From Bacillota bacterium (lineage in GTDB: Bacteria > Bacillota > Clostridia > Oscillospirales > Ruminococcaceae), in NCBI GenBank assembly GCA_023460035.1, contig JAEWRN010000021.1, positions 310,001 to 374,000 of the forward strand: 64,000 nucleotides of DNA. Reading direction: 5' to 3'. Of this stretch, positions 8,954-17,552 are shown one piece after another. Each line of letters begins with the position of its first letter. Position 1 is the stretch's first letter. Position numbers and translations under genes: made by a program. Below the pieces are notes generated by a model, which was given only the letters and a program-made list of their open reading frames with translations, was not told the DNA's origin and made no database searches.

Positions 8954-9604
8954 ATGGAACAACGAAAAAAAGAGATTGCAAAACAGCTGCTTTCAATCGG
9001 CGCGGTGTTTTTGCGCCCGGACGAGCCGTTTGTGTGGGCATCGGGCATCCACAGCCCCATTTATTGTGACAACCGACTGACCCTGACCGCCCCCGCGGTG
9101 CGCACGGCGGTAGAGGAGGGGCTGGCAGAGGTGATCCGCACCGAGTACCCCGACTGCGAATTGCTGATGGGCACTTCGACCGCCGGCATTGCCCACGCGG
9201 CCATTACCGCCCACCTGCTGGGGCTGCCGATGGGCTATGTGCGCGGCGGCAGCAAAGACCACGGCCGCAAAAACCAGATTGAGGGCCGGTTGCAGGCGGG
9301 CCAGCGGGTCGTGGTGGTGGAAGATTTGATTTCGACCGGCGGCAGCGTGCTGGAAGTGGTAAACGTATTGCGCGACGCGGGGGCCGAAGTGCTGGGCATT
9401 GCCTCTATTTTTACCTACGGCATGAAAGCGGGCAAAGAAAAGCTGGCGGCGGCCGGGGTGCGCAACGTGTCGCTGTCTGACTTTGACACACTGATTGAGG
9501 TGGCGGCAGAGCTGGGTACTATCCGCACCGAGGATTGTGCGCGGCTGCGCGCGTTCCGCGATGACCCGAAGGACGAAAGCTGGATGCAAAAAACAGAGGG
9601 ATGA
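8954..9604 (+). CDS. pyrE: Orotate phosphoribosyltransferase
   Basis: A 216-residue type I phosphoribosyltransferase joining orotate and PRPP to form OMP. The PRPP loop VVVVEDLISTGGSV lies near residues 117-130 and the flexible catalytic loop RGGSKDHGRKNQIEG near residues 96-110. Being last in the operon just after pyrF, it completes the path to UMP. Aspartate transcarbamoylase (pyrB) is the one pathway enzyme not encoded in the window. A strong terminator follows directly. Confidence 0.96.
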   Translation: MEQRKKEIAKQLLSIGAVFLRPDEPFVWASGIHSPIYCDNRLTLTAPAVRTAVEEGLAEVIRTEYPDCELLMGTSTAGIAHAAITAHLLGLPMGYVRGGSKDHGRKNQIEGRLQAGQRVVVVEDLISTGGSVLEVVNVLRDAGAEVLGIASIFTYGMKAGKEKLAAAGVRNVSLSDFDTLIEVAAELGTIRTEDCARLRAFRDDPKDESWMQKTEG

Positions 9605-9606
9605 AA

Positions 9607-9634
9607 ACAAAGCGCAGGGGGGCCCTGCGCTTTT
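9607..9634 (+). terminator. Terminator of the pyr operon
   Basis: AAGCGCAGGG pairs perfectly with CCCTGCGCTT around a minimal loop, followed by TTTT. It begins within a few bases of the pyrE stop. Confidence 0.85.
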
Positions 9635-9908
9635 GCTTTTGCCGGCACAGCAAATTGCGTGCAAAGGGCCACCAAAACACGGGCATTTTTGGCAACAGTG
9701 CCTATTTACGGCAGACAGTGCCGGTATATTGTTGCACCGGGTGGGCACTGCGTGGTATGCTAAAGCTAAAACAGGCCGGTAATTTGCCGTTGCCCCGCGG
9801 CGGCAGGCCGGACCGATAACAGGCCGTACCCAAAAGGGAGCGGCCCGTAAAATGTGCAAGGGGCACGGACAAAAAGGCCGAGCGGTGCCCCTGCAAGGAG
9901 GACAAGGT
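9635..9908 (+). promoter_or_regulatory. Promoter and long 5' leader of the HAD gene
   Basis: TTGCAC (9732-9737), an 18-nt spacer and TGG-TATGCT (-10 at 9756-9761) form a likely promoter. The resulting leader is about 140 nt and GC-rich, with several complementary GGCCG/CGGCC blocks. CAGTGCC and GGCACTG at 9716-9750 form an inverted repeat over the promoter. No gene is visible here. Confidence 0.5.
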
Positions 9909-10724
9909 ATGTTGGAAACGACCCCGGGGTTGCCCCGTGCTGTTATTTGCGATATTGATGGAACACTGGTGACAAAGGAGCGCCCGCAGCCGACCGAACA
10001 GCAGCTTTACTGGTTGCAGCACGCCAAGGATAATGGTGCACTTGTGATGGTGGCAACCGGCCGCATTCGGCTGCTGGTACCGCAGCCATTGTTAGAGCTT
10101 GCCGATTATTGCGTGTGCGGCAACGGCGGTATTGTGTATGACCACAGCGGCGAAGTGCTGTGTGAAACTTCGTTTGAGCCGGAACTGGTGGAAGAGCTTG
10201 CGCAATTTTCCGATAAGGTGGGCGGGGTATTGAGCTTTTCATTTCCCACAGGCTATGGCGCGTACCGCGACTATGAAACAATTCGCCGTATGTACGTTGA
10301 AACTACCGGCAAAGACGGCAACATGACCGATGAACAAAGCACCCGGGTGCGCCATTTGACAGAGCCGCCGTTTAGTGCCTTTTTGATTGCGAACGAAAGC
10401 GAAGTGTACCGCTTTTTGCGCCACGAGCCGCGTATTCAGGCGGCGCGGCAGCACCGCGACAATTTTGATGTTTACCCCGTGGCAACGACGAAGGCTGCGG
10501 GCATCAGCCAGGTGTTGCAGCGCCACCACATTGACTGGAAAGACGTGGTGGCATTTGGCGACAGCCCGAACGACCTTGAAATGCTGGCCGCCGCCGGGCG
10601 CGGGTATGCGATGGGCAATGCCAGCCCGGAGGCAAAAACCCTGACCCGCCTGCTGGCCCCCACCGTGTGGGAAGACGGCGTTGCGCAGGTTTTAAAAGGG
10701 ATTTACAGCGAGGCTGAGGTGTAA
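9909..10724 (+). CDS. Cof-type HAD-superfamily phosphatase
   Basis: A 271-residue haloacid dehalogenase-type phosphatase. Motif I DIDGTL, holding the nucleophilic and acid/base Asp, is near residue 16. Motif IV GDSPNDLEML is near residue 217, and between them lies a type IIB cap of the Cof kind. Such enzymes dephosphorylate sugar phosphates or cofactor intermediates such as FMN or PLP, and the exact substrate cannot be read from sequence. The ATG at 9909 is preferred over upstream in-frame starts because AAGGAGG lies 7 nt before it. It is monocistronic, bounded by terminators. Confidence 0.88.
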   Translation: MLETTPGLPRAVICDIDGTLVTKERPQPTEQQLYWLQHAKDNGALVMVATGRIRLLVPQPLLELADYCVCGNGGIVYDHSGEVLCETSFEPELVEELAQFSDKVGGVLSFSFPTGYGAYRDYETIRRMYVETTGKDGNMTDEQSTRVRHLTEPPFSAFLIANESEVYRFLRHEPRIQAARQHRDNFDVYPVATTKAAGISQVLQRHHIDWKDVVAFGDSPNDLEMLAAAGRGYAMGNASPEAKTLTRLLAPTVWEDGVAQVLKGIYSEAEV

Positions 10725-10756
10725 CAAACACCGGTGCCGGCGCGTTATAAGGTCAA

Positions 10757-10805
10757 ACAAAAAATGGGCTGCGGCGGCAGACCCGCCGTGCCCGGCCCTT
10801 TTTAG
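10757..10805 (+). terminator. Terminator after the HAD gene
   Basis: AAAAATGGGC pairs with GGCCCTTTTT, with an inner CGGCGG/CCGCCG stem, ending in five T. Confidence 0.75.
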
Positions 10806-10825
10806 GGGAAAGAAGGCGCAGAAAG

Positions 10826-11347
10826 ATGAAAGCAAAATTGCTGATCGTACTGCTGGCGGCAGCACTGCTGTGCACCGGCTGCGGCAAGGCGACACAAAGC
10901 AGCAGTGCCAGTGCTTCGCCTGCCGCCACGGCCGCACTGGTGACGCCGACCCCGGCGCGCACGGTAAAACCGCAGACGACCCCGACCCCTGCCCCAACCG
11001 GCAGCCCGTCACCGTCGCCCAGTGCAACGCCCGAAACCACCGAAGCCCCGCCCAGCGCGGACGGCTGGGTGGGCAGCTATGCCAAAGACGCGGGCAGCGC
11101 CGGGCAGGTAACCCTGACGGTCACCGCCGGCAGCAAAAGCGGTACGTTTCATTTTGAGCTGAATGCAAAAGGGCTGATTGCCGCCGGGGACGCGGTGATT
11201 GACACCGATGGCCGCAGTGCCGTGTGCAAAGAGCAGGGCAACCTTTCGTTTGCTTTGGGCCGCGACGGCATCACGGTGACCGAGGGCAGCCGCATCAACG
11301 ATAATGTTGTGTTTAGCGGGTTTTACCAGTTGGCAGGTGGGCGCTGA
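10826..11347 (+). CDS. Putative lipoprotein of unknown function
   Basis: A 173-residue protein starting with a lipoprotein signal peptide. Lys residues are followed by a Leu/Ala-rich core and the lipobox LCTGC, with the modified Cys near residue 18. After processing comes a Thr/Pro/Ala/Ser-rich linker to about residue 80, typical of a surface tether. The remaining ~90 residues look like a compact beta-rich domain (VTLTVTAGSKSGTFHFEL). I do not recognise the domain. The gene is preceded by AAAGAAGGCG and closed by a bidirectional terminator shared with the oppositely oriented transporter gene. Confidence 0.7.
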   Translation: MKAKLLIVLLAAALLCTGCGKATQSSSASASPAATAALVTPTPARTVKPQTTPTPAPTGSPSPSPSATPETTEAPPSADGWVGSYAKDAGSAGQVTLTVTAGSKSGTFHFELNAKGLIAAGDAVIDTDGRSAVCKEQGNLSFALGRDGITVTEGSRINDNVVFSGFYQLAGGR

Positions 11348-11365
11348 GCATGACGAAGAACAAAC

Positions 11366-11397
11366 AAAAAAGGCAGGGCCATGGCGGCCCTGCCTTT
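11366..11397. terminator. Bidirectional terminator
   Basis: AAAAGGCAGGGCC and its complement GGCCCTGCCTTTT form a hairpin with A-tract and T-tract flanks, serving the lipoprotein gene from the left and the ECF gene from the right. Confidence 0.85.
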
Positions 11398-11410
11398 TGC
11401 AGTTTTGCGG

Positions 11411-11986
11411 TTATTGTGGTTTTGCAAGTTTGGGTGTGGGCAAAATGCCGGCCCGGGTGAGTGCGGGGCGCAGCAGCTTTGCCAGCAGCACCGAGAACAG
11501 CACGGCAAACACGGCGTTCAGCAGCGAAGTGGCACCTTTGAGCGCAAGGCCGGACCAGATGGCACCGGTTGCCTGCCCTTCGATTGTCATGAAGATGAAC
11601 GATTTTGTGAGGTACAGCACGATGTAGGTGACACTGCCCACCGCAGCGCCCAGCACATCGCGGTGCAGCGTGGGCACTTTGCCGCCCCGGTGTGCAATCA
11701 GGCCGGCCAGAAAGCCGATGAAGAATTTCGTGATAAAGGTGATCCAGCTTTCGGCGATGTAAACCGGGTTCGTAAAGTCGAACAGCATACTGCCAAAGCC
11801 GGAGGAAAGCCCGCCCACCAGCGGGCCAAACAGCAGGCCGCTGAGCGCACAGAACACATTGCCAAGGTGCACGCGGGCGATCTGCCCAATGGGTACCTGT
11901 ACCCAGCTGAAGATGAACACCAGCGCCGAAAGCAAACCAATAATGGCAAGCCTGCGCACCGAAAACGTCTTATTTTGATTTGACAT
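11411..11986 (-). CDS. ECF transporter substrate-binding (S) component
   Basis: A 191-residue, very hydrophobic protein with about six membrane segments (for example RLAIIGLLSALVFIFSWV and AGLLFGPLVGGLSSGFG), the size and pattern of energy-coupling-factor S subunits that capture vitamins and use a shared EcfAAT module. That module is not in the window. It begins behind AAAGGGG and is divergent from a MocR/PdxR-like regulator. Because such regulators often control vitamin B6 genes, a B6 vitamer is a reasonable but unproven substrate. Folate, pantothenate or another vitamin remain possible. Confidence 0.75.
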   Translation of the reverse strand: MSNQNKTFSVRRLAIIGLLSALVFIFSWVQVPIGQIARVHLGNVFCALSGLLFGPLVGGLSSGFGSMLFDFTNPVYIAESWITFITKFFIGFLAGLIAHRGGKVPTLHRDVLGAAVGSVTYIVLYLTKSFIFMTIEGQATGAIWSGLALKGATSLLNAVFAVLFSVLLAKLLRPALTRAGILPTPKLAKPQ

Positions 11987-12120
11987 TGGTAAAACCCCTT
12001 TATAAAAAATGAAATTGACAAACCTGTCGTTTGAGATTATCGTTATTGTAAACGGTTTTTGGCATCATTAAAACACCCAAAAAATGTTTTTTTTATGGGG
12101 CCAGATGAAAGGAGCAGCGT
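11987..12120. promoter_or_regulatory. Divergent control region between the ECF gene and the MocR-type regulator
   Basis: A rightward promoter candidate is TTGACA (12015-12020), 17 nt, TATCGT (12038-12043). The inverted repeat GACA-AACC-TGTC (12017-12028) overlaps its -35 box, and a second pair CGTTT/AAACG flanks the -10. These are plausible binding sites for the adjacent regulator. Confidence 0.45.
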
Positions 12121-13512
12121 ATGGAGTATCTGCCGTTTACCTTTGACGCGGCAAGCGAAAAACCGCTGTACCAGCAGTTATACGCCTACCTTGCGGCGCA
12201 AATTGCCGCGGGCAAGCTGCCGGCAGGCGAAAAACTGCCGCCCAAACGCAGCCTTGCGGCAAACCTTGGCACCAGCCTGAACACGGTGGAAACCGCGCTG
12301 GGGATGCTGGCGGCAGAGGGGTATGTGCAGCCGCGCGCGCGCAGCGGAGTGTATGTCGCCGATATTGCCCCGCTGGTGCCCGCCGCCCGGCCACTGCCCC
12401 AAAAGCCGGAGTCACCGGCACAAAGCGGTGCCCAGTATAACTTTTTGACCAGCGGGGTGGACACGGCGCTCTTCCCGTTTAAAACATGGGGGCGCATCAC
12501 CCGCGAGGTGCTGGCTGAGGCCCCGGCGCTGCTGAACCACGGCAGTGCCGAGGGGGACGACGTGCTGCGCGAAGCTATTGCGGTGTACCTGCACGATTTT
12601 CGCGCGGTGAACTGCGCGCCGCACCAGATTATTGTGGGGGCCGGCATGGAATACCTGTTATCACTGCTGGCGGGGCTGCTGCCGCACACGATTGCGCTGG
12701 AGGACCCCGGCTACCCCAAAGCGCGGCAGATTTTTGAAAACGCGGGCCTTGCCGTGCGCCCCGTTGCGGTGGACGAAGAGGGCTTAAGCGTGGCCCAGCT
12801 TGCCAAAAGCGGTGCCGAAGCGGTGTATGTGACGCCGTCACACCAGTTCCCCACCGGGGTGATGATGCCGTTTGGCCGGCGCAGCGCGCTGCTGCAATGG
12901 GCAGCGCAGAGCGAAAGCAGAATGATTGTGGAGGACGATTACGACTCGGAGTTTCGGTTTGACGGGCGGCCCATCCCGTCGCTGCAAGGCCTTGACAGCC
13001 GGGGGCAGGTCGTGTATGTGGGCACCTTTTCGCGCAGCATTGCGCCGGGCATTCGCATTGGGTATCTGGTGTTGCCCCCGCGGCTGCTGAAAGCGTACCA
13101 CACGCGGTTTGCGGCGTATTCGTGCACAGTGTCCCGCATAGAGCAGCAGACCCTTGCGCGCTTTTTGACCGACGGGCATTTTACCCGCTGTGTCAACCGC
13201 GCCCGCGGGCACTACCGTGCCCGGCGCGACACGCTGCTGGCGGCGCTGCGGCAAGAGCTGGGGCAGGTACAGGTACACGGCGCACACACCGGGCTGCATT
13301 TGGTGGCGACGCCCCCGCTGAAATTGCCGGAAGAAATGCTGACTGCCCGCGCACAGGCTGCCGGGGTGGCGCTGCGTGGGATTTCGCATTATGGCACGGT
13401 GCCGCGCTGGCTGCCGGGGCCTTCGGTTGTGCTGGGCTACGGCACGCTGGACGAAGCGGGCATTTTGGCGAGCGTGCAGCGGCTTGCAGCGGCGTGGCGG
13501 CAGGGCGAATAA
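12121..13512 (+). CDS. MocR/PdxR-like GntR-family regulator with aminotransferase-fold domain
   Basis: A 463-residue fusion of an N-terminal winged helix of the GntR type (PLYQQLYAYLAAQIAAGKL then GTSLNTVETALGMLAAEGY) with a fold-type I aminotransferase domain (residues ~105-463). The PLP-ring Asp region EDDYDSEF is present. However, the segment that normally carries the PLP-binding lysine, GTFSK, reads GTFSRSIAP here, so the Schiff-base lysine appears replaced by arginine. In characterised MocR proteins PLP or a PLP-amine adduct is the effector. This protein may sense another ligand or bind PLP non-covalently. The likely target is the divergent ECF transporter gene. Confidence 0.85.
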   Translation: MEYLPFTFDAASEKPLYQQLYAYLAAQIAAGKLPAGEKLPPKRSLAANLGTSLNTVETALGMLAAEGYVQPRARSGVYVADIAPLVPAARPLPQKPESPAQSGAQYNFLTSGVDTALFPFKTWGRITREVLAEAPALLNHGSAEGDDVLREAIAVYLHDFRAVNCAPHQIIVGAGMEYLLSLLAGLLPHTIALEDPGYPKARQIFENAGLAVRPVAVDEEGLSVAQLAKSGAEAVYVTPSHQFPTGVMMPFGRRSALLQWAAQSESRMIVEDDYDSEFRFDGRPIPSLQGLDSRGQVVYVGTFSRSIAPGIRIGYLVLPPRLLKAYHTRFAAYSCTVSRIEQQTLARFLTDGHFTRCVNRARGHYRARRDTLLAALRQELGQVQVHGAHTGLHLVATPPLKLPEEMLTARAQAAGVALRGISHYGTVPRWLPGPSVVLGYGTLDEAGILASVQRLAAAWRQGE

Positions 13513-13576
13513 ACCCCGGATGGTACTTTTTTGCACCACAAACGCACACTTGTCGCTTTTATGACGTGGTGAAATG

Positions 13577-13585
13577 TGGTATACT
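13577..13585 (+). promoter_or_regulatory. Extended -10 promoter of the M20 peptidase gene
   Basis: TGGTATACT (-10 hexamer 13580-13585) has the TGn extension but only a poor -35. A small GGCCGCC/GGCGGCC hairpin (13608-13625) follows in the short leader. Confidence 0.45.
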
Positions 13586-13644
13586 GGTTGCAAGTAACAA
13601 GACAAAAGGGCCGCCGCAGGCGGCCATGAAAGGAGTGTTGTTTG

Positions 13645-15078
13645 ATGGCAGGCTGGATCATACTGGTCCTTGTGGTGGCATTTGTTGCGGTGCTGCTGGT
13701 GCGCGCGGCGCGCTTTGTGCCGGCAAACACCCAGCACAGTGAACCGGCGCCCTGCGAGGTGGATGCGCAGGGGGCGGCAGAGCACCTTGCACAGATGATT
13801 CGCATCCCCACGGTGTCAAGCTACAAGACAGAGGAATTTGACGAGGAAAAATTTGAGCAGTTTCGTCAGCTGCTGCCGAAGCTGTACCCGCATGTGTTTG
13901 AGACCTGCGGCTATGAGCGGCTGGACCACACCGAAATGCTGTTTACCTGGAAAGGCAAAAGCAGCGCGGCGCCCGTGGTGCTGATGGCCCATTATGACGT
14001 GGTGCCGGTGGAGGAAGCGCGCTGGCAGCATCCGCCGTTCTGCGGTGAGATTTTTGACGGCGAACTTTGGGGCCGCGGCACGCTGGACACCAAAATTACG
14101 CTGATGGGCATTTTAGAGGCGGCCGAGCAGAAGATCAAAAGCGGCTTTGTGCCAAAGAACGACATCTACCTCGCGTTTTCGGGCGACGAAGAGGTGAGCG
14201 GCAACGGTGCCCCCGCCGCGGTGGAAGCGCTGAAGGGCCGCGGGGTGCGCCCCGCAATGGTCGTGGACGAAGGCGGCGCTGTGGTGCAGGGGGTATTCCC
14301 CGGTGTCAGCGCGCCAATGGCGGTGATTGGCATTGGTGAAAAAGGTCTTGCCGATTTAGAGGTTGTTGCCAAAAGCGAGGGCGGCCATGCCAGCCACCCG
14401 CCGGTGCACGGTGCGGTGGGCAAAATGAGCCGTGCCGTGATGGCCTGCGAGAACCACCAGTTTAAAGCAGAGCTGTCGACCCCCATTCGCGCAATGCTGA
14501 ACACGGTGGGCCCGTATGCCCCGTTTGGCCTGCGCATCGTATTTGCAAACCTGTGGTGCTTTGGCGGGCTGCTGGCTGCGGCTGCAAACAAGCTTGGCAC
14601 CGAAATGAACGCGATGATGCGCACCACAATGGCCTTTACGATGGCGCGCGGGTCGAAACAGACCAACGTAATGCCCAACGAAGCGGTGGCAAGCGTAAAC
14701 CTGCGGCTGCTGAATACGACGACGGTAGAGCAGGCGGCCGAGCATCTGCGCCGGGCCATCAACGACCCGGAGGTAGAAGTGCGGGTGCGCGACGGCATGA
14801 ATGCTTCTCCCTATGCCGATGTGGACAGCGACGCGTGGAAAACACTGGCCGCCGCCGTGGGCGAAACCTGGACAAAGGCCATTGTGACGCCGTATTTGAT
14901 GATCGCGTGTTCTGACTCGCGGCATTTTTCTGCAATCTGCAAAAACGTGTTCAAGTTTTCGGCTATGGAGCTGAGCGCCGAGCAGCGCGGGCTGATCCAT
15001 AACGACGACGAGCGCATTGAAGTGGCGAAGATTGGCGAGACGGTGGAGTTTTTTACCCGGCTGATTGATAAGCTGTAA
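13645..15078 (+). CDS. Membrane-anchored M20-family metallopeptidase
   Basis: A 477-residue dizinc hydrolase with a single N-terminal membrane segment (WIILVLVVAFVAVLLV) and a catalytic domain. Zinc and catalytic motifs are in order: MAHYDVVPV (first His), WGRGTLDTK (bridging Asp), SGDEEVSGNG (catalytic Glu pair), VVDEGG, and SDSRHFS near the C-terminus (last His). Homologues include carboxypeptidase-S-like and aminoacylase-type enzymes that remove amino acids from small peptides or N-acyl groups. The anchor suggests action at the outer membrane face. ATG at 13645 has AAAGGAG 9 nt upstream; an in-frame TTG one codon earlier is possible. Confidence 0.85.
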   Translation: MAGWIILVLVVAFVAVLLVRAARFVPANTQHSEPAPCEVDAQGAAEHLAQMIRIPTVSSYKTEEFDEEKFEQFRQLLPKLYPHVFETCGYERLDHTEMLFTWKGKSSAAPVVLMAHYDVVPVEEARWQHPPFCGEIFDGELWGRGTLDTKITLMGILEAAEQKIKSGFVPKNDIYLAFSGDEEVSGNGAPAAVEALKGRGVRPAMVVDEGGAVVQGVFPGVSAPMAVIGIGEKGLADLEVVAKSEGGHASHPPVHGAVGKMSRAVMACENHQFKAELSTPIRAMLNTVGPYAPFGLRIVFANLWCFGGLLAAAANKLGTEMNAMMRTTMAFTMARGSKQTNVMPNEAVASVNLRLLNTTTVEQAAEHLRRAINDPEVEVRVRDGMNASPYADVDSDAWKTLAAAVGETWTKAIVTPYLMIACSDSRHFSAICKNVFKFSAMELSAEQRGLIHNDDERIEVAKIGETVEFFTRLIDKL

Positions 15079-15084
15079 CCTAAA

Positions 15085-15118
15085 AGCAAAGGCGGCGCAG
15101 CCAGCGCCGCCTTTTTTT
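15085..15118 (+). terminator. Terminator after the M20 peptidase gene
   Basis: AAGGCGGCG and CGCCGCCTT form a 9-bp stem followed by seven T. Confidence 0.9.
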
Positions 15119-15134
15119 AAAAAGGAGAGGGACC

Positions 15135-15632
15135 GTGGCAAAGAAAGAAGAAAAAACCAATGTGATGCGCCTGCTTGAAAAAGCGCAGGTGCAGTATAAC
15201 GCGCACACCTATGACCACGACGACGGGGTGATTGACGGGGTTGGGGTGGCGCGCAAGCTGGGGCAGGACCCGGCGCGGGTATTTAAGACGTTGGTGACAA
15301 AAGGGGCGTCGGGCCAGTATGTGGTGTTTTGTGTGCCGGTACAGGCCGAGCTGGATTTAAAAAAGGCCGCGCGTGCGGCGGGCGAAAAATCGGTCGAGAT
15401 GATCCACGTGGCCGACATCAACAAGGTGACCGGGTATATCCGCGGCGGGTGCAGCCCGCTGGGTATGAAAAAGCGGTACCTGACAGTGATGGATGAGAGC
15501 ATTTTGCAGCACCAGACCGTAATGGTGTCTGCCGGTAAGATTGGGTTTCAAATTGAGCTGGCACCGGCCGACCTGCTGCGGCTGAGCGCGGCGAGAACCG
15601 GCCCGATTACCGCGCAACAAGCAGCAGAATGA
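15135..15632 (+). CDS. ybaK: Cys-tRNA(Pro)/Cys-tRNA(Cys) deacylase
   Basis: A 165-residue YbaK/EbsC-type editing protein that hydrolyses cysteine mis-attached to tRNA-Pro. Family features are the N-terminal YNAHTYDHDD segment, the conserved KTLVTKG lysine region near residue 55, and GGCSPLGMKK near residue 112, which shapes the active site. It begins with GTG at 15135 behind AAAGGAGAGG; no better ATG exists in frame. It lies between two strong terminators and is probably transcribed alone. Confidence 0.92.
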   Translation: MAKKEEKTNVMRLLEKAQVQYNAHTYDHDDGVIDGVGVARKLGQDPARVFKTLVTKGASGQYVVFCVPVQAELDLKKAARAAGEKSVEMIHVADINKVTGYIRGGCSPLGMKKRYLTVMDESILQHQTVMVSAGKIGFQIELAPADLLRLSAARTGPITAQQAAE

Positions 15633-15667
15633 CAAGAAGCAGGCAGGAAAACAAAATGTTTTAAAAA

Positions 15668-15700
15668 GTAAAAAAAGCGGCTGGTGCAGGCCGCTTTTTT
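15668..15700 (+). terminator. Terminator after ybaK
   Basis: AAAAAAGCGGC pairs with GCCGCTTTTTT. The next promoter candidate (TGGTATGAT, 15702-15710) begins right after it. Confidence 0.88.
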
Positions 15701-15741
15701 ATGGTATGATGTGGGCGAAAACCTTGAAAGGGGCGATGGAC

Positions 15742-16098
15742 GTGCGTTTTAACCATTTTAATTTTAATGTGCTTGACCTTGAAAAAAGCATTGCGTTTTA
15801 TAAGGAAGCACTGGGCTTTGCGCCGGTGCGCACCAAAGAGGGCGAGGGTTTTACACTGGTGTTTATGGGGGACGGCGAGAGCGATTTTCAGCTGGAGTTG
15901 ACCTACCTGCATGACCGTACCGAGCCCTATGACCTTGGCGAGTGCGAGTTTCACCTTGCGGTGAGCGCACCGGATATGCAAGAGGCCCATGACCGGCACG
16001 AGAAAATGGGCTGCATTTGTTTTGAAAACCCGGCAATGGGCATTTACTTTATTGCCGACCCGGACGGTTACTGGATTGAAGTGATACCGGAACGCTGA
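15742..16098 (+). CDS. Glyoxalase/VOC-fold protein, lactoylglutathione lyase-like
   Basis: A 118-residue vicinal-oxygen-chelate protein made of two beta-alpha-beta-beta-beta units. Metal ligand candidates are His at NHFNFNV, Glu in QLELTY, His in EFHLAV and Glu in GYWIEVIPE, matching glyoxalase I spacing. The GTG at 15742 fits best: AAAGGGG is 8 nt upstream, whereas the ATG at 15736 is too close to it and the ATG at 15706 lies inside the likely -10. Methylglyoxal detoxification is a reasonable role, but many VOC proteins have other substrates. Confidence 0.78.
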   Translation: MRFNHFNFNVLDLEKSIAFYKEALGFAPVRTKEGEGFTLVFMGDGESDFQLELTYLHDRTEPYDLGECEFHLAVSAPDMQEAHDRHEKMGCICFENPAMGIYFIADPDGYWIEVIPER

Positions 16099-16113
16099 AC
16101 AGGCGGTGGACGA

Positions 16114-16152
16114 AACAAAAAAAGTGCCGCGCAAAGTGGCACTTTTTGTTTG
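16114..16152 (+). terminator. Terminator after the glyoxalase-fold gene
   Basis: AAAAAGTGCC and GGCACTTTTT stem with a 9-nt loop, followed by a further GTTT. Confidence 0.88.
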
Positions 16153-16208
16153 CCAAAAAGTAGAACGTAATACGACCGCAGGATAACAGAACAGAAAGAG
16201 GCGACCCG

Positions 16209-17486
16209 ATGGAATATCAGCTGCAAGTCAATATGGAGGATATCTTGCAGTGTCTTTCGAAGGCACAGAGTATTCTTTCGCCCCAGGTGGGGCAGCATCA
16301 ATTACAGGTGGCATACCTTGCTTACCGGCTTGCGGAGGAGCTGGACCTGCCGACAGAAGAGCGCAAGGAGATTTTTTTGGCCGCACTGGTGCATGATATT
16401 GGTGCGCTTTCGATGAAGGAAAAGCTGGAACTGGTGGATGGACGCAGCAAGGACACGCAGACACATTCGCTGCGCGGTGCGCTGCTGGTGCAGGAATTTG
16501 GCCCGCTAAAGGGCACGGCACCGCTGATACGTTGCCACCATGTGGCGTGGGCGGATGGTGCCGGCACCAGTTGGCGGGGGCAGCCGGTACCGCGCGGGGC
16601 ACACCTGCTGCACCTGGCAGACAGCATGTGCATCCGGCTGCCGGCGCAGCGCAATATGCTGTCGCAGCTGCCTGCCATTTTTGCCGAGGTTAAGGCGATG
16701 AGCGGTCACGAATTTGTGCCGCAGCAGGTCGATGCGCTAAAAAGCCTGATGAAGAAAGAATATATCTGGTTTGACCTTGCGGCGACAAACCCGCTGGACC
16801 GGCTGCCTGCATGGCTGATGCCGACGGTGGGCCTGAGCGTGGACGACATGATTAATTTGGCGGAGATGATTTCGCACCTGATCGATTTTGGCAGTGAATT
16901 TACGTCACGCCATTCGGCCGGGGTGGCAAAGGTGGCGGAACACCTAGCTTCGCTGAGCGGGTTTTCATCCGACGGGTGCAAAAAAATGCTGATTGCGGGG
17001 TATCTGCACGATTTGGGCAAGCTGGCGGTGGACAATGCGATTCTGGAAAAGAACGCGTCGCTGAACGCTAAGGAATTCAACGAAATTCGCGCGCACACCT
17101 ATTATACTTATTATCTGCTGGACCCAATACCCGAATTTAGCGAGATTAAGCAATGGGCGGCCTACCACCACGAGCGGCTGGACGGCAGCGGATACCCGTT
17201 TCATATCTGCGGTGAATTTTTGCCGCTTGGCTCGCGCATTATGGCGGTGGCCGACACCTTTACCGCCATTGCGGAGGATCGCCCCTACCGCAAGGGGATT
17301 GAAGCGGGAAAAACGAAAGAGATTTTGCGCGACATGGCCCGCAGGCAGGCGCTGGATGAAAGACTGGTCGAGCTGCTGATTGCGAATTTTGAGACAATCA
17401 ACACGCTGCGTGAGGCGGCGCAGCAGGGGGCGGCGCGGTATTACAAGGCCTTTTTCAGCAATGTGAGAGAGGCCGGGCTAAACTGA
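16209..17486 (+). CDS. Tandem-HD protein with C-terminal HD-GYP domain (copy 1)
   Basis: A 425-residue cytoplasmic protein with two HD modules. The first, residues ~30-125, carries ALVHDIGALS and a later RCHHVAW. The second, residues ~235-400, is an HD-GYP domain with GYLHDLGKLAVDN, a YHHERLDGSGYP signature and an IMAVADTFTAI helix. HD-GYP domains usually hydrolyse cyclic di-GMP with a di- or tri-iron centre. The N-terminal HD could be a second catalytic or a sensory module. AAAGAGG lies 7 nt before the ATG. A close paralogue follows at 17668, with its own promoter. Confidence 0.88.
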   Translation: MEYQLQVNMEDILQCLSKAQSILSPQVGQHQLQVAYLAYRLAEELDLPTEERKEIFLAALVHDIGALSMKEKLELVDGRSKDTQTHSLRGALLVQEFGPLKGTAPLIRCHHVAWADGAGTSWRGQPVPRGAHLLHLADSMCIRLPAQRNMLSQLPAIFAEVKAMSGHEFVPQQVDALKSLMKKEYIWFDLAATNPLDRLPAWLMPTVGLSVDDMINLAEMISHLIDFGSEFTSRHSAGVAKVAEHLASLSGFSSDGCKKMLIAGYLHDLGKLAVDNAILEKNASLNAKEFNEIRAHTYYTYYLLDPIPEFSEIKQWAAYHHERLDGSGYPFHICGEFLPLGSRIMAVADTFTAIAEDRPYRKGIEAGKTKEILRDMARRQALDERLVELLIANFETINTLREAAQQGAARYYKAFFSNVREAGLN

Positions 17487-17496
17487 AAAAACACAC

Positions 17497-17534
17497 AAAG
17501 CAGCCGCCGCATGCCGGGCGGCTGTTTTGTTTTG
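17497..17534 (+). terminator. Terminator between the two HD-GYP genes
   Basis: CAGCCGCC and GGCGGCTG stem followed by TTTTGTTTT. Confidence 0.85.
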
Positions 17535-17552
17535 CAAAGACACAAAAACCAT

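Noticed and set aside
7386..9041. 551-codon leftward frame opposite pyrD and pyrF
   Set aside because: Shadow of two confident genes; spans their boundary and shows no domain.
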